A stretch of DNA of 64,000 nucleotides from Durusdinium trenchii (GCA_963970005.1 CAXAMN010000015.1:235002-299001), one strand, 5' to 3'; counted from the stretch's first letter, positions 13,350 to 25,636 are shown. Notes: generated by a model from the letters alone, not told the origin. Made by a program: numbers and translations.

Positions 13350-14290
13350 AAAATGATCTGATACGTGGTGCACACCAATCATTGCAAAGAGAGCTCGCAG
13401 CATGATGCGCCTCCTGCTCAGTGAAGCGCTCAAAAGCTTCATAAGTGCTCTCCAAGTCCTGAAGGGGAGCTTGTTCAGTCCAAACTCTGAACACATGGTA
13501 AGTGACAAGCACGGCTTTTGTCCTCACCCTGAGCAGCCTCCCCATCACCATAGTGAAACACCTTGGCACAATGACCGAATAGTGCCCTCAACTTGCAACT
13601 CGTGCACAGAAAACACCGTGATTTTCTGAGCTAAGGAACTTGTCCCGACGACTCCAGGGACATCTCATCCGACTCGCCCTTCAAAGCTCTCAGAACTCGC
13701 GAATGTGCCAGCACTTGCTGTAGGCGTTGTACCTGGTGAGCTGCTGGAAGTGATGTGAAAGAGTGAAAATTGATCGCGTGGGCATAGTTCCAACTCTGCC
13801 GAGCAGCAACATGATCAATAAGAGCATCAGTGCAGCGTCAGTCCTTTGGTTTATCAGTCGTTAATTAGTGTTTCATCCATGATCCTTGCGATCCTCAAGG
13901 GAACCCAAAGGGCAGGGCCTCTGCATCTACGTCGACGAAGCCACCCTGCCAAAGCCAATGTCCGACGTATGCGATTGTGGCAGTTGGGATCTCGGCTCTG
14001 GCACAGCATTTCCAGCTCTCTCTCTCTAGATATATACCCATATAGGAAGAAGCATGTTTTTCTCCACATCAGTGGAGTAGAAACAGTGCAAACCAACATC
14101 TCCCTCAGCCTCCAAACGGCAACCAAGTTCTACCAAGCGGGTATGGGCAGCCACGAAGCGTTGGACCCAAGCGTGATCCACAAGTTCACCTTTCAGCAAT
14201 TCAAGCAACCCGACAAATGTAGTAACTCCGCTCATCTCCGTTGCCGAACCGCATTGAACAACAGAACATTGTGGAAAGCTAGCTAACATT
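13350..14290 (-). pseudogene. Unknown multi-exon gene or pseudogene
   Basis: Several minus-strand segments look coding. In order they are: about 14050-14255 (contains MSGVTTFVGLLELLKGELVD); about 13900-14000; 13634-13831 (DALIDHVAARQSWNYAHAIN, no start codon of its own); 13562-13625 (KITVFSVHELQVEGTIRSLC) bounded by a CAG acceptor and a GT donor; and 13350-13486 (VWTEQAPLQDLESTYEAFER) after a TTCAG acceptor. No known domain was recognised. The frame of 13634-13831 runs upstream into a TGA, and the phase of the last junction does not match the frame that looks best. The copy may therefore be decayed, or I have misplaced some exon edges. Confidence 0.4.
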
Positions 14291-14299
14291 GCCTCTGGA

Positions 14300-15330
14300 T
14301 CAGCAGTACAATGGAAGTAACTGTCTTGGGCTAGACTCGACCACCTGCCACCTGTTCAGCCATCATCATTTGCGTGAGACCTTTTGCGGTGTTTCATGCA
14401 TACATGACATGGTGCTGCCTTGGTACCGCAGAAGCCCGCGCAAATTCTGACATGTAAGGTCGACCATGGATCGAGGCTGAGGATAGTCTTTTTATGCGGA
14501 GTCTCTTTTCCAAATGGACAAAACTTTAGGTCATGGGTCTTCTCGTTTTCGTCGCCTTGTTGCGTGCCCTGTTTTGGACCTTGTTGAACACAGGTTGGTC
14601 ATATGTCCTTAATCTTGGCTTTACTATTTATCGTTACAGTGAACGGAACACGTTCCGTATATATAAGTGTGATCTGCGAAGACCAACCCGGTGGGCATCC
14701 TTTTAAAGATACTTTCTCGTTTGATCTCTCGGCTATAGTTCGTCAAAGGTTGGGGTTTGAAACGGATTGAACCACTGTTAGCCCACTTAGGCTCAGTCCT
14801 TGCGCATTTGTCACGGGCGTTGTTGTTTCTTCCTTGCTGTGCCATCCCACCACCATGCAGTAAAACATGCGCAAGCGTCAGCCTTCGCAGCTGTCGAGGT
14901 TTCGCGCCAAGACATCAAGCCGATGCTTCAAGGCAGTTGCCTTACACAAGTCAAATGGATTCAAGTGGCGCTTCATGTTGGTTTTCTGCTGCAGCGGAAG
15001 CACGAACCCCAACCGTTCAAACCGTCTTTCACATTAAGGGGCCAAATGATCAAAACACAAGTGTGTCGAGCAATGTGGCTGGCCACTGCAACTGTCACTG
15101 GCCGTGTCCGGGAAAGCAAGGGGGATGATTACATTGGACAGTTTATGATTTGCTTGCTGCATCTTGCAGCCTATAAGAACACTTCATTACACCTCCTGGA
15201 AAGTTGTGCCTCAGCATGCTGGGCGGACCAAGGCAAAGAAGGTGAAGGCGCTGCTTGCAAAGCAGAGGCTAAAATAGTTGGCTCTCGCATCACTGAAGGA
15301 GGTGACTTTAAGAGCCGCCACATGGCACAT
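14300..15330. other. No supportable gene
   Basis: A long plus-strand frame (14800-15396) ends in a CT microsatellite at 15350-15373 and has no recognisable motif. I see no exon pair with compatible sites. Confidence 0.4.
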
Positions 15331-15399
15331 GTCAGACTGCTACACCTTTCTCTCTCTCTCTCTTTCTCTCCACGCTCGTTCAAGAAACATCATTGAAAG

Positions 15400-16200
15400 A
15401 GTTGTGATTCTGAAGGTCTCGAGGATTTCACCAAATAGGTCGCGCTGTGATGATTTATAGCTTTGTCGAACCTTTGGCTCCGCTACTTGTAGGTGAACAA
15501 CATCATCCGGCTTCTTCGTGCAAACCAGTGAATGAAACAACTTGTCTGGCCTGATGAATCCGCCGCAGCTAAGTGACTTCCCATGTCATGTGACGTCGCC
15601 ATCCAAAAACTACGTCTTGCCAAACCGTCATCTCAACTTAGCATTGAGCTCAAAGTCCAAGCCAAACACCGACGGGCTTGACAAGAGCTACAATGGCCTT
15701 CAAGCTGGCACAACATCAAAACATCCCAAAACCTAGGATAAGATCTTCAAGGGCTCTCCTGCCATTCTGGACATCAGTGCATTTGAGGCGAATGAGGATG
15801 AATCTTTCTGGTCAGCAGGCTCTACAATTTTGTCTGCTGACACCAACACGGCGAGATATCAACAGAAAAGCACCCTCCCGAATTTCTTCGGGGTTGCTGC
15901 GGCAAAGTCAGGCGTCAGTCGACCCTCAAATGGTGACTGGGACTGCACGGCGCTTAATCAAGATATACTTTTAGAATTGGTATTAAGAGGCCTAGGCCTA
16001 GGCCAATAGGGCAACTACTGCAGCATTTGAGGATTTCAATGCCTAGAGCCTCCCATTGAAGCTCAAAAATGTCTAAATCTCGAATTGAAACATGCAAAGT
16101 CAACTTGAACACGGGGTTGACAGAGCGGATGCTCTGGAAGCTTGGAGGAAAACTGAGAGACAAAGACTGCCGGACATCAGGTGTGGCGGGCATCACATCA
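15400..16200 (-). pseudogene. Unknown gene remnant with in-frame stops
   Basis: Minus-strand segments look coding but do not form one clean gene. At 16010-16200 lies a frame containing FQSIRSVNPVFKLTLHVSIR. About 15735-15850 lies a frame containing ADKIVEPADQKDSSSFASNA. At 15412-15670 one continuous frame reads FGLDFELNAKLR, then stop, RFGKT, stop, FLDGDVT, stop, then HGKSLSCGGFIRPDKLFHSL and on to GEILETFR before an AG. The three stops lie at 15628-15630 (TGA), 15610-15612 (TAG) and 15586-15588 (TGA), all in the same frame. I know no family for it. A decayed gene is the simplest reading; unrecognised introns are possible. Confidence 0.4.
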
Positions 16201-16923
16201 ACCGCTTGGTCGAAGCCTTTTTGACCTTGGCGCTTGCAAGATCAGAAGATATTTGATTCCTGTCATTCCATGGTGCATCATCTCCCTCTATAAACTTGTC
16301 ACTTCACTTGTCTACCATGTTGGCCTTGAACACCGGCCCAATTGCCCGTTTGTTGTCGACAAGACTTGGGAAACAAAATGAGATGGACCACAATGCACCG
16401 CAAATAACCCACAATGCATGACATCTCGCCAATGTTTGCACCCGAATTAGCGTCTCCTGATGTGTCAAGCGTGCATCTTAGCAAATCACCAGATTCCTTC
16501 TGGGGCTCCTGTTGGAGTCTTTGCCCAGAATCTCTGTGATATTTATGCCCTGCAGCGCACAAACTCACCGTGCATTCAACCATGATACATCATGTGGCGT
16601 TGTCAATATTTCACACAAACGACTTGAGCCAACTGTCATCCCGCCTCGAGCAAGTACGCATCCTCAATCACAGCAAGCCAAATCTTTGCTGTTCAACTTG
16701 TTTTTGGACACTCAATCTCCAGTGAATGTCGATGGTTTCGTGTCAAGTGCGATCTGACACAGCCTTGCAGGGAAATGCACACAGCGTGCAAGAACCACCA
16801 CGAATAAGAAAACCAAAACTTTGGGAAGCCAAACTCATAAGTCAGAATAAGTCCAATGAAACAACGCTAACAATGAATAGAAGTAGAACAACCTTTTGAG
16901 GTCTTCTATTGGATTCCTTCAGG

Positions 16924-16939
16924 TTCCTTCAGCACCTTG
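16924..16939. repeat. Target-site duplication, left copy (16 bp)
   Basis: TTCCTTCAGCACCTTG is repeated perfectly at 17091-17106 on the far side of the SINE. Direct repeats of this length are typical of LINE-mediated insertion. Confidence 0.9.
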
Positions 16940-17090
16940 GTCGTGTGTTTCAGGGTCCTCACCCTAGTTCATCCCCTTATCGGCAGGGGTGGGGTAGTGG
17001 ACCACCTGCCTGCCTAGTATTGCATCTGGGGATTGAACCCAGGTCCAACGCATGATTGATACGTCACAGCCACTAGACCATAGCGGCCCC
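16940..17090 (-). mobile_element. tRNA-derived SINE, 151 bp
   Basis: Read on the minus strand, the element begins GGGGCCGCTATGGTCTAGTG, which contains an A box (TGGTCTAGTGG). About 40 nt on it has a B box in GGGTTCAATCC. The D, anticodon (ACGTA/TGCGT) and T stems (CTGGG/CCCAG) can be drawn, but the acceptor stem has no 3' partner and no tRNA end. It is therefore tRNA-like rather than a working tRNA. About 75 bp of tRNA-unrelated tail follow. Perfect 16-bp target-site duplications flank it exactly. SINEs of this kind rely on a LINE for mobility; a decayed LINE 3' end lies at 45.9-47.4 kb, but I cannot link the two. Confidence 0.85.
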
Positions 17091-17106
17091 TTCCTTCAGC
17101 ACCTTG
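17091..17106. repeat. Target-site duplication, right copy (16 bp)
   Basis: This is an identical copy of 16924-16939. Together they mark the exact insertion point of the SINE. Confidence 0.9.
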
Positions 17107-17109
17107 CTC

Positions 17110-18020
17110 CCACATCCTTGAGCATACCTGTGTCACTGCCGTCAAGACTCTGGAGTAAGGTCTATCGCAACTTGTCTCGCCTGGCATTTAATTGAAGTCT
17201 GACTTGTTTGAAGCATAGCTTCCACTAGCGCTTGGCTTCTCTAATGCTTGGCTTGAATATCTTGGGCTTATAAATGCGAATGCAGGGGCAGAACGAAAAC
17301 TATTTACATACAATAGAGAGTCATGCGCACGCCTGAAATTGTCAATGCACCCACGCGCAGTACATCCTCTGATAAACACAACCCCCGCTCGAGCCTGTTC
17401 AAACATTTCCTGCTGCATGCTGCGTAGACTGGCCAGCCTTTCGGGGCACTCAGCTGTCCACAGTGCAATTGAATATGTACATGCAGCTTCTGCCTCTCAC
17501 TCGCTCTTTCTCCCTTGAATTCTGAATAATTACTCGCACAAAGTCAAAATTCAGCTTGCGTTGCGCCTTTGTTTGTTTGCCTGCTCCTGAAGGCATAGAG
17601 TGTCGAAGTGTAGTTGATAAATTCAACGATAGAATGGAATGGTACAAATCAAAGCAACAAAAATCCTCAAACATCTATAAATAACTCTATATATATATAG
17701 TGTTTTTGTGATCCATGAGCACCATTTCCCTTTCAAGTAAGTCCGCAAAAAAGAATTCTTGGAAATCTACAAAATACCTTTGGTCATCAGCTGGCAAATT
17801 TGGAGAAGCCTACCTCCTCCAGCCAGGGCTCATCCAAATCATCTAAACCTTGGAGCAGTGTTCTCACTGTACTGCTTGTCGATTACTTGTCTTCCAGGAT
17901 TTATTAAGGACATTATGAATTGTCTCAGGAGTGAGTGGCTGCCCAACCTAGAGTGCCTCACGGAGTTAGTTTTGTTAGGTCAACCCTCCTCCACCTGCCA
18001 CGGAAAAGGGGGGTGAGGGC
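17110..18020. other. No supportable gene
   Basis: Open frames are short and disagree between strands. An AT microsatellite lies at 17687-17699. Confidence 0.45.
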
Positions 18021-18023
18021 TCC

Positions 18024-18225
18024 ACATAGTAGCTTCTGGCTCCTAGTAGTAAGGCCAGGAGCCCCTAGTAGCGTCCTTGTTCCTAGTAGCGATGCCCTTT
18101 GCTCCTAGTAGCTTCTTGCTCCTAGTAGTAAGGCCAGGAGCCCCTAGTAGCGTCCTTGTTCCTAGTAGCGATGCCCTTTGCTCCTAGTAGCTTCTTGTTC
18201 CTAGTAGTAAGGCCAGGAGCGCCTA
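18024..18225 (+). repeat. CTAGTAG dispersed repeat, 79-bp tandem units
   Basis: This is the clearest copy of the family. The unit is gctcctagtagtaaggccag, gagcccctagtagcgtcctt, gttcctagtagcgatgccct, ttgctcctagtagcttctt. Units start at 18039 and 18118, exactly 79 bp apart, with a truncated third at 18197. Each unit holds four CCTAGTAG cores in slightly different spacers. Partial copies occur on both strands throughout the window. Confidence 0.95.
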
Positions 18226-18229
18226 TTGG

Positions 18230-20050
18230 TGATATCAGTGAACATGCTGTTTGTGGTCGCCATGTGTGGCGAGCTGGCAGCAATATGTGCGTCCGACTGC
18301 CGTCCCTAAGCTGCAGGCCAGCTTCTGCAAGAAGATCTGCCTCGGAATGTGCGTCCAAAAGGTATACATTAGTGATATGATGCAAAATGACTTAATATGC
18401 TGTCTTGCCCCTTTGAAGTCCTGTCAAGAGAGCTCCAGCGAATAGGATCTGATAGGCAAACAATCAAGGATTTGCAGGATGCCTGCTCTGCTGCCACACC
18501 TGCCGGCCTTGGATGCTTGAGCTCGAGTAAAGGGAGTTTGCTTTGAACATGCCTTGCCATCTCTATTTCACCGTGTTCCTCCACGAACTCACAACGTTAA
18601 ACTTGGGCTATATAACAGAACTGCAAACCTTACCGCCCGAATGGCTGATAAGAGGCCACACAAATTAGCGCCCCGATTGGTTTGCAAGAATTAACAACTC
18701 AGGACCTCAGGATGCTCCAGGGCTTGACCTAGTAAGTATAGTGATTACTGTGACAAATTTCAACTGCCTAACCCGAGCTTGCGCTAAGCTCTTCGCGTGA
18801 GCTTCCGCTCCAATGAAATGAGATCGCGACCAATTGCCTGGTGGGTGCAAGCTCTCAGCCAAATCTTTTGCATAAATCCCAGGAACCTGGAAGTATTTCC
18901 TTTGCTTGACACTTTGCCCGGATATGGAGAGAAGGGGCACGCCAATGGCCTGTGGCCTGAAAAGAGCTCCTAATTAAATTGCAAGCCTCTGCATCCGCGG
19001 CTATCTTGCTTGCGAACTCTGCCTGCGGTCACGCTGGAGTGTCTTTGCCCCTGGGAATGCCAGAGTCTTCGCCACGGAGTGGGGGATGATAAATTGTTGG
19101 GCCCGCTGCTTTCCCAACTGTCTTGCGCCCCTTCCTGGCGTCGACTCAGTCCGGCGTCGACTCACTCTCACCAAGAGCTCATTTTCCGACACTCACATTC
19201 GACGGTGTGACAGTCCTCCCACCCTCATCTTTTTCGTCTTGTAGAGGAGCCAAACCTGTGTCGCCAAAAGTAGACAATGCCTTGAGCCTGTTTACTCGCT
19301 AGAGGACCGACTGCATCATAGGAATGCCATAACCTGCACTACCACGCAATCCCTTTTGGACTTTTGGCAAGTGAGAGGCTAGGAGTAGCCAATGGGAGGG
19401 CAAGAGGGGGTGAGAGAGATGTTTGTCATCACTCGCGTAGACCCTAAAGATCAACACTTATAAACATATAATTGCTATATTATCATATAAACGAATAGAG
19501 AAAACGCGCAAGGGACGGAGGCCCAAGCTTCCGAATCCCAACAAGTTTAAATTCACGGTACCGTATCCTGATTGAATCAAGCTGCCCGTTACCAACCTGG
19601 CTGCATCTGGCTGCTTGTCGCTCTTGGGGCCCCAGCGGGATGAGAACATCATGTACGCGTAAAGCTCTGCAAACTGAGAGGCTGAGAGGCGTCGTGCTGA
19701 GTCGCGCATATAGAAGTCAAACCCAAGCAGGCCATCGCTTCTGCCGCTATTAGAAACAAAGAAACATCTAGAAGCCTGTAATCACACCGGCTCTAGTCAC
19801 CATCTCGAGGCACGACAGTCTCAACAATGGACGCACTCTGAGCCGTGTGCTGGCTTCACCTGGCTGCAGCCAAGACATGATCCGAGAGCGCCAGTACGGA
19901 CGTGCGTTGATCATGCGAAGGAACCCCCTGTCCCTCTACACGTTCCCCGTCTCGTGAGTCGCGCGCAAAGGGATCAGGGTATATATCGGCTCTCACCGGA
20001 GAGTCTTGACTGTTTACCTCGCTGCATCTCGCTGCCGCAAACAGAATAAG
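18230..20050. other. No supportable gene
   Basis: The minus-strand frames at 18707-18940 and 19458-19709 have moderately protein-like composition but no motif and no convincing splice sites. Confidence 0.4.
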
Positions 20051-20056
20051 ATCTAT

Positions 20057-20126
20057 TGTTACTAGTAGCTTCTTGCCCCTGGTAGCGTCCTTGCTCCTAG
20101 TAGTAAGGCCAGGAGCCCCTAGTAGC
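20057..20126 (+). repeat. CTAGTAG dispersed repeat, partial copy
   Basis: Reads actagtagcttcttgcccct, then the ggtagcgtccttgctcc and ggccaggagcccctagtag blocks. It has the same orientation as the 18 kb copy. No target-site duplication is visible. Confidence 0.9.
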
Positions 20127-20760
20127 TAATTAAACTAATAAACATGGAGAAACAAATTCATCCGGTGGTGTCCAACTCTCGACTGCAAACGCAACAGTTT
20201 TGCAGGACCCACCTCCCTGAGCCACTCGTGCTGCAGCTGGGTGTGCCTTGGGTCAGGATGGCCTTCACCGTGCCTTCAATTGAAGCAAATTGCCATTGCT
20301 CCAAGGAATGAAAGACAAAATTCCAACCTGGCTGCATTATTGGCAAATCGCATGAGCAGCGAGCACCATATTCCCTCTGGGCCCATGGCCATGTGCTAGG
20401 CAGCAGCTGGGGCATGCTCACCAAAGGTCTCAGTTTCTGCTCCTCCTTCCGAAGCTTCAAGATTCAAGATTGTGAGGCTTCCCACTTGCAATGAACATGT
20501 ATATTATATCCTCTACTCCAACACAGCTGATTGGTTCTGCACGTCCAAGCCAAAAAGCACCGCCAACAAAGAAAGCTGCAGCTACTACTTGATGATGTCA
20601 AACGTCTTGCTCTTTGGGACGAGACGTTCACCAAATGCAACCCGGGCATACGGCCATCCGCTCAACACAGAAGCGTTGACATCACCTCGTGTAAGGATTG
20701 CATGATCTTTGCAATGCCCCGTCGCAGTTGTCGACGCACAGCCTGAAGTCGAACATAAAA

Positions 20761-20840
20761 CCTAGTAGCTTCTTGCTCCTAGTAGTAAGGCCAGGAGCCC
20801 CTAGTAGCGTCCTTGCTCCTAGTAGTAAGACCAGGAGCCC
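20761..20840 (+). repeat. CTAGTAG dispersed repeat, partial copy
   Basis: About one unit with the taaggccaggagcccctag core twice, in the same orientation as the copies at 18 and 20.1 kb. Confidence 0.9.
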
Positions 20841-20849
20841 ATGCAGCTG

Positions 20850-23800
20850 ATTTTTGGTGATCGAAAACGCAATACGAAACTTCAAAGAAGATCATGGCTG
20901 GACAACAAAGGTTGCCGTTCATCCAATGACTCATGGTGACCCTCTTGGACCCTAACAGCTCGTGCGCTCTCGCAGTTGCGAGTGGCTTCTTGGATCACCT
21001 GAAGGACACAGCATACAATCAGCTTCACATTAGCAGAAAGTCAACAAAAACCCGGGAATGCGTTGTTCACATGTTTTCATACAAATAGCTCGGAGGTAGC
21101 TCAGGCACACAGACCGCCAACCAGGTCGAAGCCACCGGCCTTGGTCTGTTTAGCGGCATGATCTGCACGACCTGCACCGAAAGTCCATTGTCTGATCGAA
21201 CCATTCTCTGTGCCATGTCAGGCACCATGCAAACGGCCGGGCAAAGCAGTGGAAAGACTTTGACACTACCAAACTCATTGTGGCGAGGAGTGGCAAGGAA
21301 AACACGAAGAAAATGGAACGAACAATGAAAGCAATGGAATATTCAAGGCGCTTCTGCTGGTTGGTTCTTCGACGCCTGCCCCTCGTCTCAAACAGCAGTT
21401 TTAGTTTCTAGATTCTAGAAAGCTGATGAAGAAACAGAACAGGAAGAAGTGGGTCGTTGGTGGGACTTTCTCCGGTTTCGGGGACTGTTTCTAAAGGACC
21501 ATTGTTGTGTGCGGCGGGCCCAACGATTGGAGAATGCAAAGCCACCATCATCCATCGATGGCAGGTTGGTGTAGTATAAAGATGTACTGCATATAGGCGG
21601 TCTGCAGAGGATGGTGATATATAATTAGGGTGCTGCAAATCTGTCAGCAGTGACAACTAGTGATGATAATATATGCCAATGCTTATGATACTCCTAATGA
21701 AGATTTTGGCATGATCACACCAATGTGCTCGCCTCTCTCGAACTGAATATTCTTCATTGTCTGGATCAGCTCGTTCTCAGCGTCAGATTTCGTGCGTCCA
21801 GCTGGTCTCTAAGCCTCTAAGCTGCCCAACACCCAGTAGAGTTACAAGGATTGACAAATAGCCCGACCAAATAGTGCCCAAATCACCGTAGCAAATGCCT
21901 GAGTGAACGTTGCAAACCTATCGCCTATCTGCGACTATGACTGGACTATGATTCAGTTGCTGGGAATAGCTAGGCTATATACTACTTCCCATGGTTCTTT
22001 CTCATCCTGTCTCATCCTCCAGCATCATCATTTCAACGGTTCATCGTCTACACTTCACCACGGTCGTCTGAGCATCCTGACTCTCATTTTTGATTGCTGT
22101 TTCCTTGGCCACAGGTGAGTCACTGACATACCCCAAATAGCCTGCTCAGGGCATGGGGCCTTGCGGGTGGGGTTGGGGTTTGAACCCCTCTCGCATCCAC
22201 AGCACATGAAGCATGTAAAAAAATGCACTTGCAAAGTTGATCTGGGCCCAACCAAATCCAAAACTTCAACCGCCTACCCGTCTGTCCAATACGCCTCATG
22301 ATTTGCAGCATCCGCATCGCATCGTGCCCGCCGTCAGACGTGATAGAACCGCAAGGTCCACAATGAGAATGTACTAAGCTTCGCTAGGCCCACTAGGCGT
22401 TGCACCTTGAGTCATCTTGAAGCCGGTCGCCGTGGTCGGCCCTTGGACTGCTTTGAACGAATGTGTCGCCTGCCTATCTTGCCTGATTGGCCTGTCATGA
22501 GCACTGCGTCATTAAGCCAAGCCCTTCAAACATTTTAGAGTACAAACGCCATTGTTCTGAGCAACGAGCGGCTGTGAGACATCCTTAGCCTTGGCGTCGG
22601 CCAAGAAGGGTAGTGACACAGTAGTGAAATATATACAGTAAATATCAGTAAATGATTTAAGGACAATGCGGCCTTTTCCTGCGCTGGCCTTTGTGAAGTA
22701 TCCGTTGACCAATATGCCATTCATCCATATTCATCCGCGAAAGATATTGGGGCATGGGCGCACCAAAACACGCACGTCTACTTTGCAGGGTCCTTTCTAT
22801 AGATGGCCCCATGCCTGGGAGGGAGGGGGCATATGGAGTTCCAAAACTCGCACAGCCTTTGAGAAACACATCCAACAAGAAAACCTCCGATTGGTTTGGA
22901 GCTGGAAAGGGCTGGTTTAGAACAGCAGGACCGCGCGCAAAAGCCCATAGCTCTTGGGGAGAGGCCGCCATGGGCAACCCCCGTCTTGAAATAGAAAAAG
23001 TAAAATAGAGCAAACAAACCCAGAGTTGAAAATTCATGAACAGTCAGTGCACACTCCTTTTGTATCACGTCAGAGGAACCAGGGTATGAACATCACGTTG
23101 CTTTTGGCAGTGTGAAGTCCGGGTCCGAGGACCAGATTGAGCGATGTAAATTCCTCCCTGTTGAGTCGCTATCACGTGAGAGGCTTAGACTTGCACAAAA
23201 AGGTCGGACATAGCCGCACGGCAGCGTTGTTCTCCGGATTGGGTTGTGCCCAACGGGTCGGCGGAATTTAAACATCAGACTCTGCAAACCTAAAAGCGAG
23301 CAGGTCATCAGCTTGCTTTGCTGCACCCTTTGCAAGCACTGCCAAACCGCGTATATAACCATATGTAAGCATTGTATACCACTGTCACCAAGCAACTTTG
23401 GGTCAAAGCAAGATTTTGACGTGTTCACTGGGGTACGTCCACTCTGCCTGCTTCTCATGAGCAGGGTCCTCAAAGCAGGCGTCTGAAACACATTCAAAAA
23501 GTTCCTAGACATGTAGTTGCCCAGCATTGAATGGCAAAGGAACTGATTGTCCAAAGCCCAGTGCCTTCATTGCCAAGCGTGTAAGCACTGTTGTTCGCAT
23601 CAAGAGGCCCACTGCTCCTCATGCCCTGCATTCAGTGGCTATGATCCCCACAGTTCCTTCGCATGGTAAAAGTTTGAGATTGCTGCAGTATGCAACGCTG
23701 ATTTCTTCAGTCGAATGGACAAGGTGCATATGCAAACACCGCCAGCAAACCACATTGGCATCGAATCTAAGCAGGGGCTTGATGCTTAAAGCAATTGTGG

Positions 23801-24300
23801 AGGCCAGAAATATATTGGTGGCCGAGAACTGGAAGCCATGCACATGGTTTAAAGAGCCATGCGCGGAAAGCAAATCTCTATCACAGTCACAGTCTATAAC
23901 TGTAAACGCCACCGTTAAGAAATACGCACAATGCCTGAGTAATTAAAAACAAAGAATGTCCGCTGTGCTGATTGAACTTGGGGTAGCGTGGTCTTCTCAA
24001 GTCTTTTCCCCTTTCCCTCTCTAAGTTTTTCCTTGGCAGCACTTTGTAAACCTCTCTGATCGAAGCATCCAAGTCTTTTGTCAGATGGCCAAAGCCTGGT
24101 GGCCCATAGCATCCACCGTTATTAAAGTTGTGGGGTTGCGGTGGTCTGATGTGGACATGTTTCACATTAGTGTAACAGCTGGTGAAACATCCCCAAAAGG
24201 CATCTATCTATATATAAAATTGTTTAATTGTCTTTCTCCGGTGGTGTGAGGCGCAGCACTCTGCGAATGTCCAACAAAATAGTAATGGCGAGCGAAGGGT
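20850..24300. other. No supportable gene
   Basis: Frames such as 23093-23554 (minus) and 22657-23037 (minus) are open, but the opposite strand is also open and no domain is visible. A GGGTTTGAACCCC palindrome at 22176-22188 resembles a pol III B box, but no A box is found at the right distance. Confidence 0.4.
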
Positions 24301-24309
24301 TTTGCAAGC

Positions 24310-24560
24310 TGGAAGGCTGGAAACCAAGAAAGAACAAACCAAGCACAACGCCAGCAGCAAAAGCAAGAAAAGAAAGAGGATTCACAAAGAAGCAATGAAA
24401 AGTAAGGCAAAGCAACACAAGCGCAGAAAAGCAAGGAAAGCAGGGGAGATCATAGAGCGTCATAGGGAAGCAAGGAAAGGAAAAGCAAGACAAGAATAGA
24501 AAAGCAGGAAGAGGCATAAACAAAAGCAATACAAAACAAAAACAACAAAAAGCAAACAAA
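24310..24560. repeat. Purine-rich low-complexity tract
   Basis: A/G-rich sequence with recurring aaagcaagaaa-type words. It gives a Lys-rich frame on the plus strand and an artificial hydrophobic frame on the minus strand (24224-24622). I treat neither as a gene. Confidence 0.7.
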
Positions 24561-24760
24561 AATACAACTCCCTCTGAATGTCTCAAAGGGAGCATTACAT
24601 TGCATGTTAAGTTAAAGTTCAAAATAGAGCATTCCGCGCAAGCAAATTTTGCATGTCAAAGCGCACAAAGTCAGCGTATAATTTTAGTTATTCAACATGA
24701 AGAACGTTTCGTGCGAGGCCTCTTGCAAAATGAAAACTATATAACTGAAGACGAACACCA

Positions 24761-24902
24761 AAAACGTCCCACCCATCGTGTGGCCAACCACAAACCGTTC
24801 TCACCATGATGCAAATCCATTCTAGAACCACCGCTCTGCAAAGTTCAGCCGTCGCTTCAGCGACACACTTTGCATAGTGCGCCGGCTACCTCTCGAAAAC
24901 GT
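24761..24902 (+). repeat. Dispersed repeat pair, copy 1
   Basis: From aaaacgtcccacccatcgtg to ctctcgaaaacg, this aligns with 25637-25764 in the same orientation. Shared blocks are cgttctcaccatgatgcaaa, ccattctagaaccrccgctc and gcgccggmtayctctcgaaaa. Confidence 0.75.
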
Positions 24903-25636
24903 TTCGCGCGAGGCTGCGAGACTTTTCCGATCTTACACTTTTGCGCGAAACGTCCTCAAAAATGAGCATTGCGTGCGAGTCTTCTTCCAAATTTCACATC
25001 AACGCTTCAAAATGGACATTTCGTACACGAAGCAATGGGGGCGAGGAAACGATGCCCCAAACATCCCAAAACATGTTCTCACTGACTTGCATGTTGGGCG
25101 GCTTCTTTCCAACGGCGAGTGTGCAAACAATTGCCACTCCTGGTGGTTGCTTGATGTTGCTTGGCCTGTTTTACAGCTAGAAGGGCGGTAAGGCTCAAAT
25201 TGCATGTCTTCCGCACATTTCCACATTGTTTTTTCTTGCAAATGTCAAAAGCAACACTCTGGGAAAAAAACCATCCATCCCTTCAAAGAAGGTTTGCTTG
25301 AGGAACTTTTGTACCTGCACCAACCTCTCCTGTGGCGTTTGGATTTCAAATTCTTCGCGCGGCCTTGTCTTTTCTTCCCCAGCTCACCAACTCAAACCCG
25401 CCCTCTTACGCGGCCGCCACCACCGACGCCGCCTCCATAGCCCCCCTTCCTCCCAGTCATTGCCGAATGCGCCCCATTGCCGAATGGGATGCTTTGCCCG
25501 CCACTTCCACGCTACTTGGTTAAACGGCTCAACCTTACACTAACCTATTGCCCACAAGCGTAGAAGCCCGACGTAAAATGAAAGTACCAGAGAAACGACC
25601 AGACTTCCTCGGAAGTGCAAGTTGGAGAGAACATCT

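Noticed and set aside
16940..17090. Functional tRNA gene
   Set aside because: The acceptor stem cannot pair and the base before the anticodon is not U. The flanking duplications show a SINE.
18024..18225. Protein-coding repeat
   Set aside because: The CTAGTAG units contain stop codons (TAG) in several frames and occur on both strands between unrelated sequences.
22170..22200. Second tRNA-like or SINE promoter
   Set aside because: Only a palindromic B-box-like word is present; no A box at a proper distance and no target-site duplication.
24224..24622. Hydrophobic minus-strand frame resembling a membrane protein
   Set aside because: It is the complement of an A/G-rich low-complexity tract, so the hydrophobic bias follows from composition.
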